The notes beneath the pieces are model-generated. The model was not told the origin of the DNA, ran no database searches, and saw only the letters and a program-made list of their open reading frames with translations. A stretch of DNA of 64,000 nucleotides, taken from Bradyrhizobium jicamae. Its GTDB lineage: Bacteria > Pseudomonadota > Alphaproteobacteria > Rhizobiales > Xanthobacteraceae. Positions 1 through 8,092 of the stretch are shown here, piece after piece. A program made the translations under genes and the position numbers. The stretch spans positions 27,888-91,887 of the forward strand of contig NZ_LLXZ01000218.1 in assembly GCF_001440395.1 (NCBI RefSeq), in the 5' to 3' direction. Position 1 is the first letter of the stretch, and the number at the start of each line of letters is the position of its first letter.

Positions 1-230
1 AACAACCTCTAAACGGCCATTATTTTCGCCAGCGCTCTTGATTCGGCCGCAATTAGGCCGCGGCGCCGGTCTTTAAATTCTGTTGACCATGGCTGCCGCC
101 GCAGCCGCTGGACGGTCTCGTTCGGGTTGCGGCGCAGGAGGTCAAAGGGTACTATTTTATGCAATGGCTTCAGGGCATGTTCGCCATGATTTGGGGTGCG
201 AAAATGCCCGGTGGGTGTGGAGCTTAGCCT
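1..230. other. Left-edge region without a recognised gene
   Basis: I see no convincing reading frame here. The long frame on the minus strand that crosses this stretch is antisense to the L,D-transpeptidase and has no recognisable protein features. A GGAG ribosome-binding site for the downstream gene lies at 219-222. Confidence 0.5.
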
Positions 231-1715
231 TTGATTAACCGGTCGCTGGTTCGCGCGCTCGTCACGTCGGCTGCCCTCGCAGGTACGGGCGCATTGCTGG
301 CCGGCTGTAACGGCGAGGACATGTCGCTCGCCAATAACGCCAAGGCCAACCAGCCGGTCCCGCCAAAGCTGGTCGCCGACATGACCGCAAAGGACATGGA
401 TCTGCAGTCGCCGATCCTGGTCCGCCTGTTCAAGCAGGAAGCCGAACTGGAAATCTGGAAGCAGGACCGCTCCGGTCGCTTCGCGCTCCTGAAGACCTAT
501 CCGATCTGCCGCTGGTCGGGCGATCTCGGCCCCAAGATCAAGGAAGGCGACCGCCAGGCGCCGGAAGGCTTCTATTCGATCTCGCCGGCGCAGATGAATC
601 CGCAGTCGGCCTACTACCTCTCCTTCAACACCGGCTATCCCAACGCGTTCGACAAGGCGCTTGGCCGGACCGGCTCGCAGTTGATGGTGCATGGCGACTG
701 CTCCTCGCGCGGCTGCTACGCGATGACCGACGAGCAGATCGCGGAAATCTATTCGCTGGGCCGCGAATCCTTCTTCGGCGGCCAGAAGTCGTTCCAGTTG
801 CAGGCCTATCCGTTCAAGATGACGCCAACGAACATGGCGAAGCATCGCAACAACCCGAACATGCCGTTCTGGAAAATGATCAAGGAAGGCAATGATCATT
901 TCGAGGTGACGAAGCAGGAGCCGAAGGTCGATTTCTGCGACAAGAAATACGTGTTCGATGCGATCAAGCCGCCGGGCTCCACCAGGGATCCGGTGTTCGA
1001 AGCCTCCTCCAAGTGCCCCGCCTATGCGATGTCGGACGAAATCGCCGACGCCGTCCGCGACAAGCAGGCCACCGACCTCGCCGAAACCGCGCGGCTGATC
1101 GCCAAGGGGACGCCGGTGGCACGGACCAATACCGGCATCGACGGCGGTATGCACCGGGTGTTCGCCGCCCGCGTACCGGAGGGCAACACCGGTCTTTCCG
1201 AGCCCGGCGACGGCTCCCTGTCGCTGATGGCACGGGCGCCCGGCACCGTGCCCTCCCACGTCAATCCGCCGAAAGCACCCGCCGACCGGGCGCCTTCCGA
1301 GAATTTGCTGATGGGTGCGCCCGAACAGCCGAAGCTGGTCGCCGCGCCGGCTCCGGCAGCAGCCCCTGCCCCGACGCGGGTCGCCAATGCCGCGCCGGCA
1401 GCCACAAGCCAGAATGATGGGTGGTTCTCCAATCTCGCTCGCAAGGTCGGGTTCGGTGGCGGTGCGGCCGACGCCACCGCCAGCACGCCGCCGTCAAAAC
1501 CGAAGGCGGCCGAGACCAAGCAGCCGCCGCGTCCTGAAGCGTCCGCACCCAAGACCACGGCACCAAAGCCCGACACCAAGCACGCTGCCGCAAGCCGCCC
1601 GCCGCTGAAGCCGTCGCTGTCGGATACTCCGGCCGCCAAGGACAATCAGGTCTCGGGCTCTGCGCCGATCGTGTCGACGAACTCGTTCGACAGCCGCTTC
1701 GGGGCGGTGAAGTAA
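231..1715 (+). CDS. L,D-transpeptidase family lipoprotein (YkuD domain)
   Basis: Predicted cell-envelope enzyme of the L,D-transpeptidase (YkuD) family. These enzymes make 3-3 peptidoglycan cross-links or attach proteins to peptidoglycan. The N-terminus is a signal peptide ending in a lipobox (LLAGC, Cys26), so it is probably lipid-anchored. The YkuD domain covers roughly residues 60-210 and carries the active-site pattern with His154 and Cys162 in LMVHGDCSSRGCYAMTD. The remaining ~280 residues are mostly Ala/Pro/Lys-rich and look disordered, perhaps an envelope-spanning linker. The start is TTG, chosen because a GGAG Shine-Dalgarno lies 8 bases upstream and because it gives the complete signal peptide. 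At 494 residues it is longer than a minimal YkuD enzyme because of the tail. The next gene is convergent. The family call is secure; the exact cross-linking role is not known. Confidence 0.9.
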   Translation: MINRSLVRALVTSAALAGTGALLAGCNGEDMSLANNAKANQPVPPKLVADMTAKDMDLQSPILVRLFKQEAELEIWKQDRSGRFALLKTYPICRWSGDLGPKIKEGDRQAPEGFYSISPAQMNPQSAYYLSFNTGYPNAFDKALGRTGSQLMVHGDCSSRGCYAMTDEQIAEIYSLGRESFFGGQKSFQLQAYPFKMTPTNMAKHRNNPNMPFWKMIKEGNDHFEVTKQEPKVDFCDKKYVFDAIKPPGSTRDPVFEASSKCPAYAMSDEIADAVRDKQATDLAETARLIAKGTPVARTNTGIDGGMHRVFAARVPEGNTGLSEPGDGSLSLMARAPGTVPSHVNPPKAPADRAPSENLLMGAPEQPKLVAAPAPAAAPAPTRVANAAPAATSQNDGWFSNLARKVGFGGGAADATASTPPSKPKAAETKQPPRPEASAPKTTAPKPDTKHAAASRPPLKPSLSDTPAAKDNQVSGSAPIVSTNSFDSRFGAVK

Positions 1716-1770
1716 GCGCCACAGACTTTCCCGGACGGACTTTTCCCGGCCCGATCAGCCGTCGATGCAG

Positions 1771-1786
1771 GCGCCTTCGCAGGCGC
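1771..1786. terminator. Possible bidirectional hairpin between convergent genes
   Basis: The six-base arms GCGCCT (1771-1776) and AGGCGC (1781-1786) flank a TCGC loop. It lies between the convergent L,D-transpeptidase and livF-type genes. There is no U-tract, so this is a weak call. Confidence 0.3.
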
Positions 1787-1791
1787 GCGTG

Positions 1792-2493
1792 CTATGGCGC
1801 TAGATACCGCAACAGTTCCGGATCACTCCGCACCTCGCCTGCCGCTCCCTGCAGCGCCACCCGACCGCGATCGAGCACATAGGCGTAATCGGCGACGCGC
1901 AGCGCGAGGTCGAGATGCTGCTCAACGACGACGACCGCGATCTGCTTGGCCAATTCAATCAGTCGCTCGGTAATCTCCTCGATCACGCCGACCCAGACGC
2001 CTTCGGTCGGCTCGTCCAGCAACAGCAATTTGGGATTCCCCAACATCGCACGCCCGATCGCCAGCATCTTGCGCTCGCCACCCGACAGCGTGCCGGCCGG
2101 CTGGTCGAGCCGCTGCCCGAGCTTCGGGAAAATGGCAAGGACCCGATCGACCGCTGCCGGATCGTAATTGAACAACGAGCCGACTGCGAGATTGTCGCGC
2201 ACCGAGAGGCGCGCGAACACCGAATGTTCCTGCGGCACATAGCCGATGCCCGAGCGGACCCGCTCCTCGGTGCGGCGCCGGGTGATGTCGTGACCGTCGA
2301 AGAACAATTCCCCCTTCGAACTCGCAAGCTCGCCGACGATCGTCTTCATCAGCGTGGTTTTGCCCGCGCCGTTGCGGCCGAGCACAGCGACACCGCCGCG
2401 CCAGGGGATGTCGATGTTGACATCGAACAGCACCTGGCTGCGACCATAACCGGCATCGAGATGCCTGATATCGAGAAATGTCTGTTCAGGCAC
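1792..2493 (-). CDS. Liv/Urt-type ABC transporter ATP-binding protein (LivF-like)
   Basis: Second ATPase of a branched-chain amino acid/urea/amide-type (HAAT) importer, acting at the cytoplasmic face of the inner membrane. It has Walker A GRNGAGKTT, the signature LSGGERKML, Walker B LLLLDEPTEG and the switch His in VVVVEQHLD. I chose the GTG at 2493: it gives a normal 233-residue LivF, and the 8-base overlap with the end of the upstream ATPase gene suggests translational coupling. A longer frame reaching 2628 only adds antisense-like sequence. The segment after Walker B reads TEGVWVGVIEEI where LivF proteins more often have a TEGLAP-type sequence. This is the last gene of the amidase operon. 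Confidence 0.9.
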   Translation of the reverse strand: MPEQTFLDIRHLDAGYGRSQVLFDVNIDIPWRGGVAVLGRNGAGKTTLMKTIVGELASSKGELFFDGHDITRRRTEERVRSGIGYVPQEHSVFARLSVRDNLAVGSLFNYDPAAVDRVLAIFPKLGQRLDQPAGTLSGGERKMLAIGRAMLGNPKLLLLDEPTEGVWVGVIEEITERLIELAKQIAVVVVEQHLDLALRVADYAYVLDRGRVALQGAAGEVRSDPELLRYLAP

Positions 2494-3220
2494 GGCGCAG
2501 ATAAATCTCCTGGACGTTTCTGTTGGCCTGGATCTCGGCGACCGTTCCGGAAGCGAGCACGCGGCCCTGGTCGAGCACGGTAAGGCGGTCGCAGATATCG
2601 CGGATGAAATCCAGGTCGTGCTCGACAATCACAAGCGAGCAATGCTGCTTGATCGGCTGCAGCAACTCGCCCGTGACTCGACGCTCCTCCAGGCTCATGC
2701 CGCCGGTCGGCTCGTCCAGCAGCAACAGCCGCGGCTTGCCGGCAAGCGCCATGGCGATTTCCAGCCATTGCTGCTGCCCGTGCGACAGCGCTGCGGCAGC
2801 GTCATGTGCGCGGTCGGCGAGACGAAACTGGCTCAACATCATCATTACATGGTCGTGCAGCACGCCGCGCGTGCGCGAGAACACCAGATCGAACAGCGAC
2901 GACTGCGCCTGCAGCGCCAGCAGGATGTTGTCATACAGCGTCAACGTCGGCAGCACGCTGGTGATCTGGAATTTGAGGCTCATGCCGGCGCGGGCGCGCT
3001 CGGTCGGCGACAGCGCGGTGATGTCGCGGTTCACGAAGCTGACCTTGCCCCGGGTCGGCATCTCCGCCCCGGCGACGCACTTCATCAGCGTGCTTTTTCC
3101 CGAGCCGTTCGGCCCGATCAGGCCGTGAAATTCGTTATCGCCCACCGTCAGGGCCGCGCCGTCCAGCGCGGTGAGCTTGCCAAACACCTTGCCGATGTCG
3201 GTGGCTTCAAGGAGCGGCAT
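2486..3220 (-). CDS. Liv/Urt-type ABC transporter ATP-binding protein (LivG-like)
   Basis: First ATPase of the HAAT importer, 244 residues, normal for LivG. Walker A is GPNGSGKST (about residues 36-44), the signature motif is the variant LSHGQQQWLE, Walker B is LLLLDEPTGGM, and the switch His is in VIVEHDLDFI. It starts with ATG and overlaps the end of the permease gene by 14 bases. It pairs with the LivF-like ATPase to energise the LivH/LivM-like permeases. The substrate cannot be read from the ATPase; the neighbouring amidase suggests amides or urea-like compounds. Confidence 0.92.
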   Translation of the reverse strand: MPLLEATDIGKVFGKLTALDGAALTVGDNEFHGLIGPNGSGKSTLMKCVAGAEMPTRGKVSFVNRDITALSPTERARAGMSLKFQITSVLPTLTLYDNILLALQAQSSLFDLVFSRTRGVLHDHVMMMLSQFRLADRAHDAAAALSHGQQQWLEIAMALAGKPRLLLLDEPTGGMSLEERRVTGELLQPIKQHCSLVIVEHDLDFIRDICDRLTVLDQGRVLASGTVAEIQANRNVQEIYLRRA

Positions 3221-4247
3221 TGCGCTTCTCCTTGCGTGCCGCCCCGAAACTGCCGACGCGCTCGCGTTCGCCGAGCACGAAACTGATCAGCCCGAGCGGG
3301 CGGAACAGGATCACCAGCAGCAGCAGCACGCCGAGAATGATCGGCCAGATCTCGCGATAATTGTCCGAGAGCCAGAAGCTGACGCCCTCGATGATGACGG
3401 CGCCGATGACCGCACCGATCAACGTGCCCGATCCGCCGAACAAAACGTAAAGCACGACCTGGGTCGAGATCACCACGCCCAGCATGTTGGGCCAGACGAA
3501 GCCCTCGTGAAACGCGTAGAGGCTGCCGGCAAGGCCCGCGATGGTGCCGCCGACGGCGAACACAATCGCCTTGAGGTGCTGGACCTTGTAGCCGAAGAAG
3601 GCGATGCGCTGCTCGTTCTCGCGAAGTCCGGCGAGCGCCAGGCCGAACTGCGACCGCACCAGGAAACGGCACAGCAGATAGACGATCGCGAGAATGCCGA
3701 GCGCAAAGTAATAGTAGACCGGTCCCTCGGTGAGGTCGTAGCTGCCGAGCGACATCGGCGGGATCGAGGGAATGCCGTTCTGTCCGCCGAGATAGTACCA
3801 GCCGCGCGCCAGGCGGTCGGCGGCGTAGGACCCGGTAAGCGTACCGAGCGCGACGAAGATTACGCTGGAGGGATGCCGGCCGAGCAGCAGAAAGCCACCG
3901 AGCAGGAGCGAGGTGGTGAGCCCGATCAGCGTTCCCGCCGGCAGCACCAGGAGGATCGAGGTGATGTTGAGGTCGCGCGCCAACAATGCGACCCCATAGC
4001 CGGCCGAGCCGAAGAACAGGGCCTGGCCGAAGCTCATGATGCCGGCATAACCCCACACCAGATCGAACGAAAGCGCGAACAGCGCGAGGATAATGACCCG
4101 GGTGGCGAACACCGTGAGATAGTCCTGCAGGAACAGCGGCAGGATCAGCGCGACGATCAGCACCAATCCTTCCACGATCGGCAGGACTTTCAGTCCTGCC
4201 GCGGCCTGCCGCACCGGCGATGCTTGGTCCGGTCCGTTGTCAGCCAT
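3207..4247 (-). CDS. Liv/Urt-type ABC transporter permease (LivM-like)
   Basis: Inner-membrane permease of the same importer. The sequence is strongly hydrophobic, and the LivM hallmarks are visible: FDLVWGYAGIMSFGQALFF near the N-terminal third and GLRENEQRIAFFGY in the cytoplasmic loop that contacts the ATPase. I chose the ATG at 4247 (346 residues) because GGAAG lies five bases upstream. An in-frame ATG at 4304 would add 19 residues but has a poor ribosome-binding site. The gene follows the binding-protein gene closely and overlaps the LivG-like gene, as expected in an operon. Confidence 0.9.
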   Translation of the reverse strand: MADNGPDQASPVRQAAAGLKVLPIVEGLVLIVALILPLFLQDYLTVFATRVIILALFALSFDLVWGYAGIMSFGQALFFGSAGYGVALLARDLNITSILLVLPAGTLIGLTTSLLLGGFLLLGRHPSSVIFVALGTLTGSYAADRLARGWYYLGGQNGIPSIPPMSLGSYDLTEGPVYYYFALGILAIVYLLCRFLVRSQFGLALAGLRENEQRIAFFGYKVQHLKAIVFAVGGTIAGLAGSLYAFHEGFVWPNMLGVVISTQVVLYVLFGGSGTLIGAVIGAVIIEGVSFWLSDNYREIWPIILGVLLLLVILFRPLGLISFVLGERERVGSFGAARKEKRNAAP

Positions 4248-4311
4248 TGAAACTTCCGGCCCTTCGCTCAGCGTTGCGCGGAGGGCCTGCTTTGCTGCGC
4301 CCATGGATCAC

Positions 4312-5532
4312 TCAGCATTCCTTGGGATCGACGAGGCCGTTGCTGCGTCCCACGATCTCATAGTTCCCGCCTTTGGCAACGGCCGTGTACATCTTCATCT
4401 TGCAATGCCGCTTGCCAGGCACCATCTCGGCCGGTCCGCCCGGACCTTCCGCAATCTTGGCGTGATCGAGGGCTGCTGCCACCGCGTCGCGGTCGATCTT
4501 GCCGGCTTCCTTGACTGCCGCTTCCCACAGCTTCAGCCCGCGATAGGTGCCGGTCGCGGCGCTGCCGGCTGCGAACAGGAAGTTGCCGGGAAAATCCTTC
4601 TCGTAGGCGGCCTGGATCTTCGCGCTGACCGGATCTTCCTTGGTCAGCGCCTTGAAGTAGTCGAGACAGCTCGCGAGACCTTCGATCTCGTTGGCCTGAT
4701 TGATGTTGAGCGTGTTCTCGTCATAGTAGACGCAGGCGAGCCGTCCGCCATTCTTGAGGAAGCCTGCCTCATAGAGCTGCTTGAAGAACGGCCCGACGCC
4801 GGGCGGGATCACGGTGTTGAAGACGACGTCGACCTTGTTGGAGATGACGCGGCTCACCGTGGCTGAGAAATCGACCTGGTCGAGCGGGTAGTATTCCTCG
4901 AACACGACCTCGCCGCCGTTGGATTCGATCACCTTGCGGGCATAGACGTTGAGCGTGTGCGGCCAGACGTAGTTGGCGCTCGGCAGCGCGAACTTCTTGC
5001 CGCCGTTCTTGATCAGCCAGGGAATGAACTCGTCGCATTGCTGCGCCGGGGTCGGCCCGGTGCAGAACAGATTGGGCGTGCATTCCTTGCCCTCGTAAAG
5101 CTGCGGATAGATGTACAGCGTCTTGCCGCGCGCCACGATCGGATCCTTGATCGCGTTGCGCATCGAAGAGGTGATGCCGCCGAGCACCATGTCGACCTTG
5201 TCGCGCTGCACCAGCTTGCGGACGTTGCCGACGGCGACCGATTCGTTGGAGGCGGTGTCCTCGATGTAGAGCTCGAGTGGCCGGCGGAGCAGGCCGCCGG
5301 CATTGTTGATCTCCTTGATCACCATCTTGGCGACGTTGGCGTCGGCATTGCCGGCATAAGCCATCGGACCGGTCAGGTCGGTCGCGATGCCAACCTTGAT
5401 CGGGCCTTCGGCGGCATTGGCCCAGTCGGGCCGGACAACCCAGCTGCCGACCCCGGTGGCAAGCGCACCGGTTGCGAAGGCAAAATTGCTCATGAAGCGG
5501 CGACGCGTGAGATTCATTCGATCGATGGACAT
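4312..5532 (-). CDS. ABC transporter substrate-binding protein, amide/urea type, with Tat-like signal
   Basis: Periplasmic binding protein of the importer (406 residues, PBP type I, peripla_BP_6/UrtA-AmiC-like). The N-terminus reads MNLTRRRFMSNFAF followed by a hydrophobic stretch. This is a good twin-arginine (Tat) signal, implying export in the folded state. The mature part opens with IKVGIATDLTGPMAYAG, the usual start of this fold, and includes EINNAGGLLRRPLELYIED. It begins three bases after the livH-type stop codon. Ligand specificity is inferred only from the adjacent amidase: aliphatic or aromatic amides, urea or formamide are the likeliest ligands. Confidence 0.88.
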   Translation of the reverse strand: MSIDRMNLTRRRFMSNFAFATGALATGVGSWVVRPDWANAAEGPIKVGIATDLTGPMAYAGNADANVAKMVIKEINNAGGLLRRPLELYIEDTASNESVAVGNVRKLVQRDKVDMVLGGITSSMRNAIKDPIVARGKTLYIYPQLYEGKECTPNLFCTGPTPAQQCDEFIPWLIKNGGKKFALPSANYVWPHTLNVYARKVIESNGGEVVFEEYYPLDQVDFSATVSRVISNKVDVVFNTVIPPGVGPFFKQLYEAGFLKNGGRLACVYYDENTLNINQANEIEGLASCLDYFKALTKEDPVSAKIQAAYEKDFPGNFLFAAGSAATGTYRGLKLWEAAVKEAGKIDRDAVAAALDHAKIAEGPGGPAEMVPGKRHCKMKMYTAVAKGGNYEIVGRSNGLVDPKEC

Positions 5533-5535
5533 TGG

Positions 5536-6393
5536 CTAAACCCCTTTCCCCGATATGAGGCCCTGCGGCCGGAATTTGATGAAGACGATGGCAAGCACGA
5601 AGACGAGTACATCAGCGACGACGGGCGCCATGATCCAGGGCAGTGCGGCGCTGAGCGTTCCGATCAGGCCCGCTCCGGCAACCGGCCCGATGAAGGATCC
5701 GACGCCGCCGACCATGACCGCGACAAAGCCCTGGATCAGGAAGCGGATGCCGAGATCGGCGAACAGGCTGAACACGGGTACGATCAGCGCGCCGGCAAGC
5801 CCCGCCAGCGCGGCCCCGAAGGCAAAGGTGGCGCCGTAGATCAAGGGCGTCGAAATTCCCGACGCCCGCGCCAGTGCAGGATTTTCCAGCGTCGCACGCA
5901 CGCGAAGGCCGAAACTGGTACGCGACAGCAGGAGATAGCAACCGCCCATGACCAGCAGGGTGATTATGATGATGGTGAAGCGCCACGCCGAAATGTGCAT
6001 GGTGCCGATATCGATCGAGCCGCCGATCGGCTCCGGCACAGTCAGATAGAAGCCGCCGATCAGGCCGCGTACGCTCTCGCGGATGATCAGGCCGAGCGCA
6101 TAGGTGCCGAGCATCGCCACGATAGGTGCGGCGTAGAAGCGGCGGATGATAAGCGCCTCCAGCACGAAGCCGAACGCGCCGACGATGAAGGGCGCCGCGA
6201 GCATGCCGGCCCAGATGGGAGCGCCGCGGCTGAACGCCAGATAGGTAACGTAGGCGCCAAGCAGGACGAATTCGCCCTGCGCAAAGTTGAAGATCCCCAT
6301 CATGCTGGCGATGATTCCGAGTCCCAGCACGACCAGAACGATGATCGCGCCGAAACTCAGGATCTCGAACGCCGCCACGAAGGTGCTAGCCAT
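5536..6393 (-). CDS. Liv/Urt-type ABC transporter permease (LivH-like)
   Basis: 285-residue inner-membrane permease, normal for LivH/UrtB. The typical GIFNFAQGEFVLLGAYVTYL segment lies near residues 30-52, with eight or so hydrophobic segments after it. The loop FGLRVRATLENPALARASGI is the coupling region towards the ATPases. It lies between the amidase and the binding protein, 36 bases downstream of the amidase stop and 3 bases upstream of the binding-protein start. It completes a five-component importer (H, M, G, F and binding protein) in one unidirectional run. Confidence 0.92.
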   Translation of the reverse strand: MASTFVAAFEILSFGAIIVLVVLGLGIIASMMGIFNFAQGEFVLLGAYVTYLAFSRGAPIWAGMLAAPFIVGAFGFVLEALIIRRFYAAPIVAMLGTYALGLIIRESVRGLIGGFYLTVPEPIGGSIDIGTMHISAWRFTIIIITLLVMGGCYLLLSRTSFGLRVRATLENPALARASGISTPLIYGATFAFGAALAGLAGALIVPVFSLFADLGIRFLIQGFVAVMVGGVGSFIGPVAGAGLIGTLSAALPWIMAPVVADVLVFVLAIVFIKFRPQGLISGKGV

Positions 6394-6429
6394 GCCTTGC
6401 GATCCAACCCGCCTGCAACAAAGCGTTGC

Positions 6430-7944
6430 TCACATCTTCTTCCAGTCGCCGATCTGCTCGAAGGCGTGCGCGGCGCGGTAGATCGTGGATTCCTCGAACA
6501 TGCGGCCGACCAGCATCAGGCCGACAGGCAGGCCGTCAACCATGCCGCAGGGCAGCGACATCGCCGGGTGATGCGTGATGTCGAACGGCGCGGTGTTGGA
6601 GATCATCTCCAGCGCACGGGCGACATAGTCTTCGCGACTGGCATTGGCCGGCGGCAGCGGCGTCGCCTTCATCGGCGTCGTCGGCAGCAGCAGGAGATCG
6701 TAGTCCTTGAACGCCTTGTCATAGGCCGCGGTCAGCCGCCGCGAGATGTTGAGCGCCTTGCCGTAGTAGCGCGGGCCGAAATTGTTGTTGATGTAGGTGC
6801 CGAGCAGCAGGAACAGCTTGGTGGTCTCCGACAGCGAATCGGCCTGCCGCCGCCAGCCACGATGGAAATCCATCAGGGAGGTCGAATAGAGGTCGGCACG
6901 GCTCAGGCCATAGCCGTCGCCATACATCATGGTCTGCGTCATGCCTTCGGTGCCGATCGGCGTCCAGATCGCGGGGCCGGTCAGATGCATCGGGATCGAG
7001 ACTTGCTCGACCGAGGCGCCGAGGTCCTTGAAGCGCATCGCCGCTTCGCGCACGCTCTCATTGACTGCGGCTTCCGCGGTCGGCTGCTCAAAGCCTTCCT
7101 TCAGGATGCCGATCTTCATTCCCTTGGCGCCGGCGCCGAGCGCCTTGGTGTATTCCTCGACCTTCGGGGCCTTGATGCGCGGATCATAGCCGTCGTCGCC
7201 GGCAATCACCTCCAGCAGCAATGCGTTGTCGGCAACTGTCGCCGTCATCGGCCCGGTGTGATCGACGAAGATTTCGATCGGCATGATGCCGGTATAGGGA
7301 ACCAGCCCCCAGGTCGGCTTCATGCCGTACGTGCCGCAGAATGAGGACGGCATGCGGATCGAACCACCCTGGTCACCGCCGATCGCCATGTCGACCTCGC
7401 CGAGGGCGACGACAACGCCTGAACCCGACGACGAGCCGCCGGCCGAATAGCCCATCTTGTGCGGATTGTGCACTGGCCCCACCGCGCCGGTATGGCTGCC
7501 GCCGGACATGCAGAAGGATTCGCAGTGAACCTTGCCGGCAATCTCGGCGCCGGCGTCCAGCATGCGCGTGACGATGGTAGCGTCGAAATCGGGCACATAG
7601 CCCTCCAGCGTCGCCGATCCATTCATCATCGGCACGCCGGCCAGCATGATGTTGTCCTTGAGCGCGACCGTCTTGCCCTTGAGTTTGCCGGACGCGGCGC
7701 CTTTCACCGTCGACTTGCGGTACCAGGCGTTGCGCGGGTTCTCTTCCGGCGACGGGCGATAGCCGGGCGTGCGCGGATACTTCACCGCGGGTACCTCGTC
7801 CGGCATTGCCGCGACGAGATTGTAGGCGTCGATCGAGCCTTGCATCAGGCCGCGGAACGAGGCGACGTCTTCCTCGGTCAGCGAAAGGCCGCACTGTTCG
7901 GCGACCGCACGAAGTTGCGTTGGGGTTGGTAAGACGACTGACAC
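6430..7944 (-). CDS. Amidase (amidase signature family)
   Basis: Cytoplasmic amidohydrolase converting an amide to its carboxylic acid and ammonia. The 504-residue length is normal. The Ser-cisSer-Lys triad is visible: Lys96 in VALKDNIM, Ser171 in YSAGGSSSGSG and Ser195 in GGDQGGSIRMPSSF. This spacing, and the N-terminal helical extension of about 90 residues, resemble enantioselective amidases of Rhodococcus nitrile pathways (family knowledge). No nitrile hydratase is in the window. It is the first gene after the binding-fold gene at 8093-9235 and is co-directional with the importer, so released ammonia may be the nutritional goal. A 28-base near-perfect palindrome lies about 80-105 bases upstream of the start. 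The exact amide substrate is unknown; indole-3-acetamide or malonamidate-type substrates remain possible. Confidence 0.9.
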   Translation of the reverse strand: MSVVLPTPTQLRAVAEQCGLSLTEEDVASFRGLMQGSIDAYNLVAAMPDEVPAVKYPRTPGYRPSPEENPRNAWYRKSTVKGAASGKLKGKTVALKDNIMLAGVPMMNGSATLEGYVPDFDATIVTRMLDAGAEIAGKVHCESFCMSGGSHTGAVGPVHNPHKMGYSAGGSSSGSGVVVALGEVDMAIGGDQGGSIRMPSSFCGTYGMKPTWGLVPYTGIMPIEIFVDHTGPMTATVADNALLLEVIAGDDGYDPRIKAPKVEEYTKALGAGAKGMKIGILKEGFEQPTAEAAVNESVREAAMRFKDLGASVEQVSIPMHLTGPAIWTPIGTEGMTQTMMYGDGYGLSRADLYSTSLMDFHRGWRRQADSLSETTKLFLLLGTYINNNFGPRYYGKALNISRRLTAAYDKAFKDYDLLLLPTTPMKATPLPPANASREDYVARALEMISNTAPFDITHHPAMSLPCGMVDGLPVGLMLVGRMFEESTIYRAAHAFEQIGDWKKM

Positions 7945-8021
7945 GACGTTCTCCTGAAGCTTCGAGTCCCTGGGCGCGCCGCCCCGACCGCTTGATGCCG
8001 GCCGTCGGCTTCACGTCGGTA

Positions 8022-8049
8022 TTGAAAACGGAAATATTTTCCTTTTCAA
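8022..8049. promoter_or_regulatory. Candidate operator upstream of the amidase gene
   Basis: This is a 28-base palindrome in which 12 of 14 base pairs match. The outer arms are TTGAAAA (8022-8028) and TTTTCAA (8043-8049), around an AAATATTT-like core. It lies in the 148-base gap between the binding-fold gene and the amidase. Similar half-sites occur in the intergenic region next to the MarR gene, so MarR is the likely binder (inference). Confidence 0.55.
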
Positions 8050-8092
8050 GTATTATTTCGGATTTCGGCTGACGAAGATCGTCGCGGCGTTT

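Noticed and set aside
4957..7344. 795-codon open frame on the plus strand across livH and the amidase
   Set aside because: It is antisense to two well-supported genes, is rich in Arg/Asp/Gln/His and shows no domain; typical of high-G+C shadow frames.
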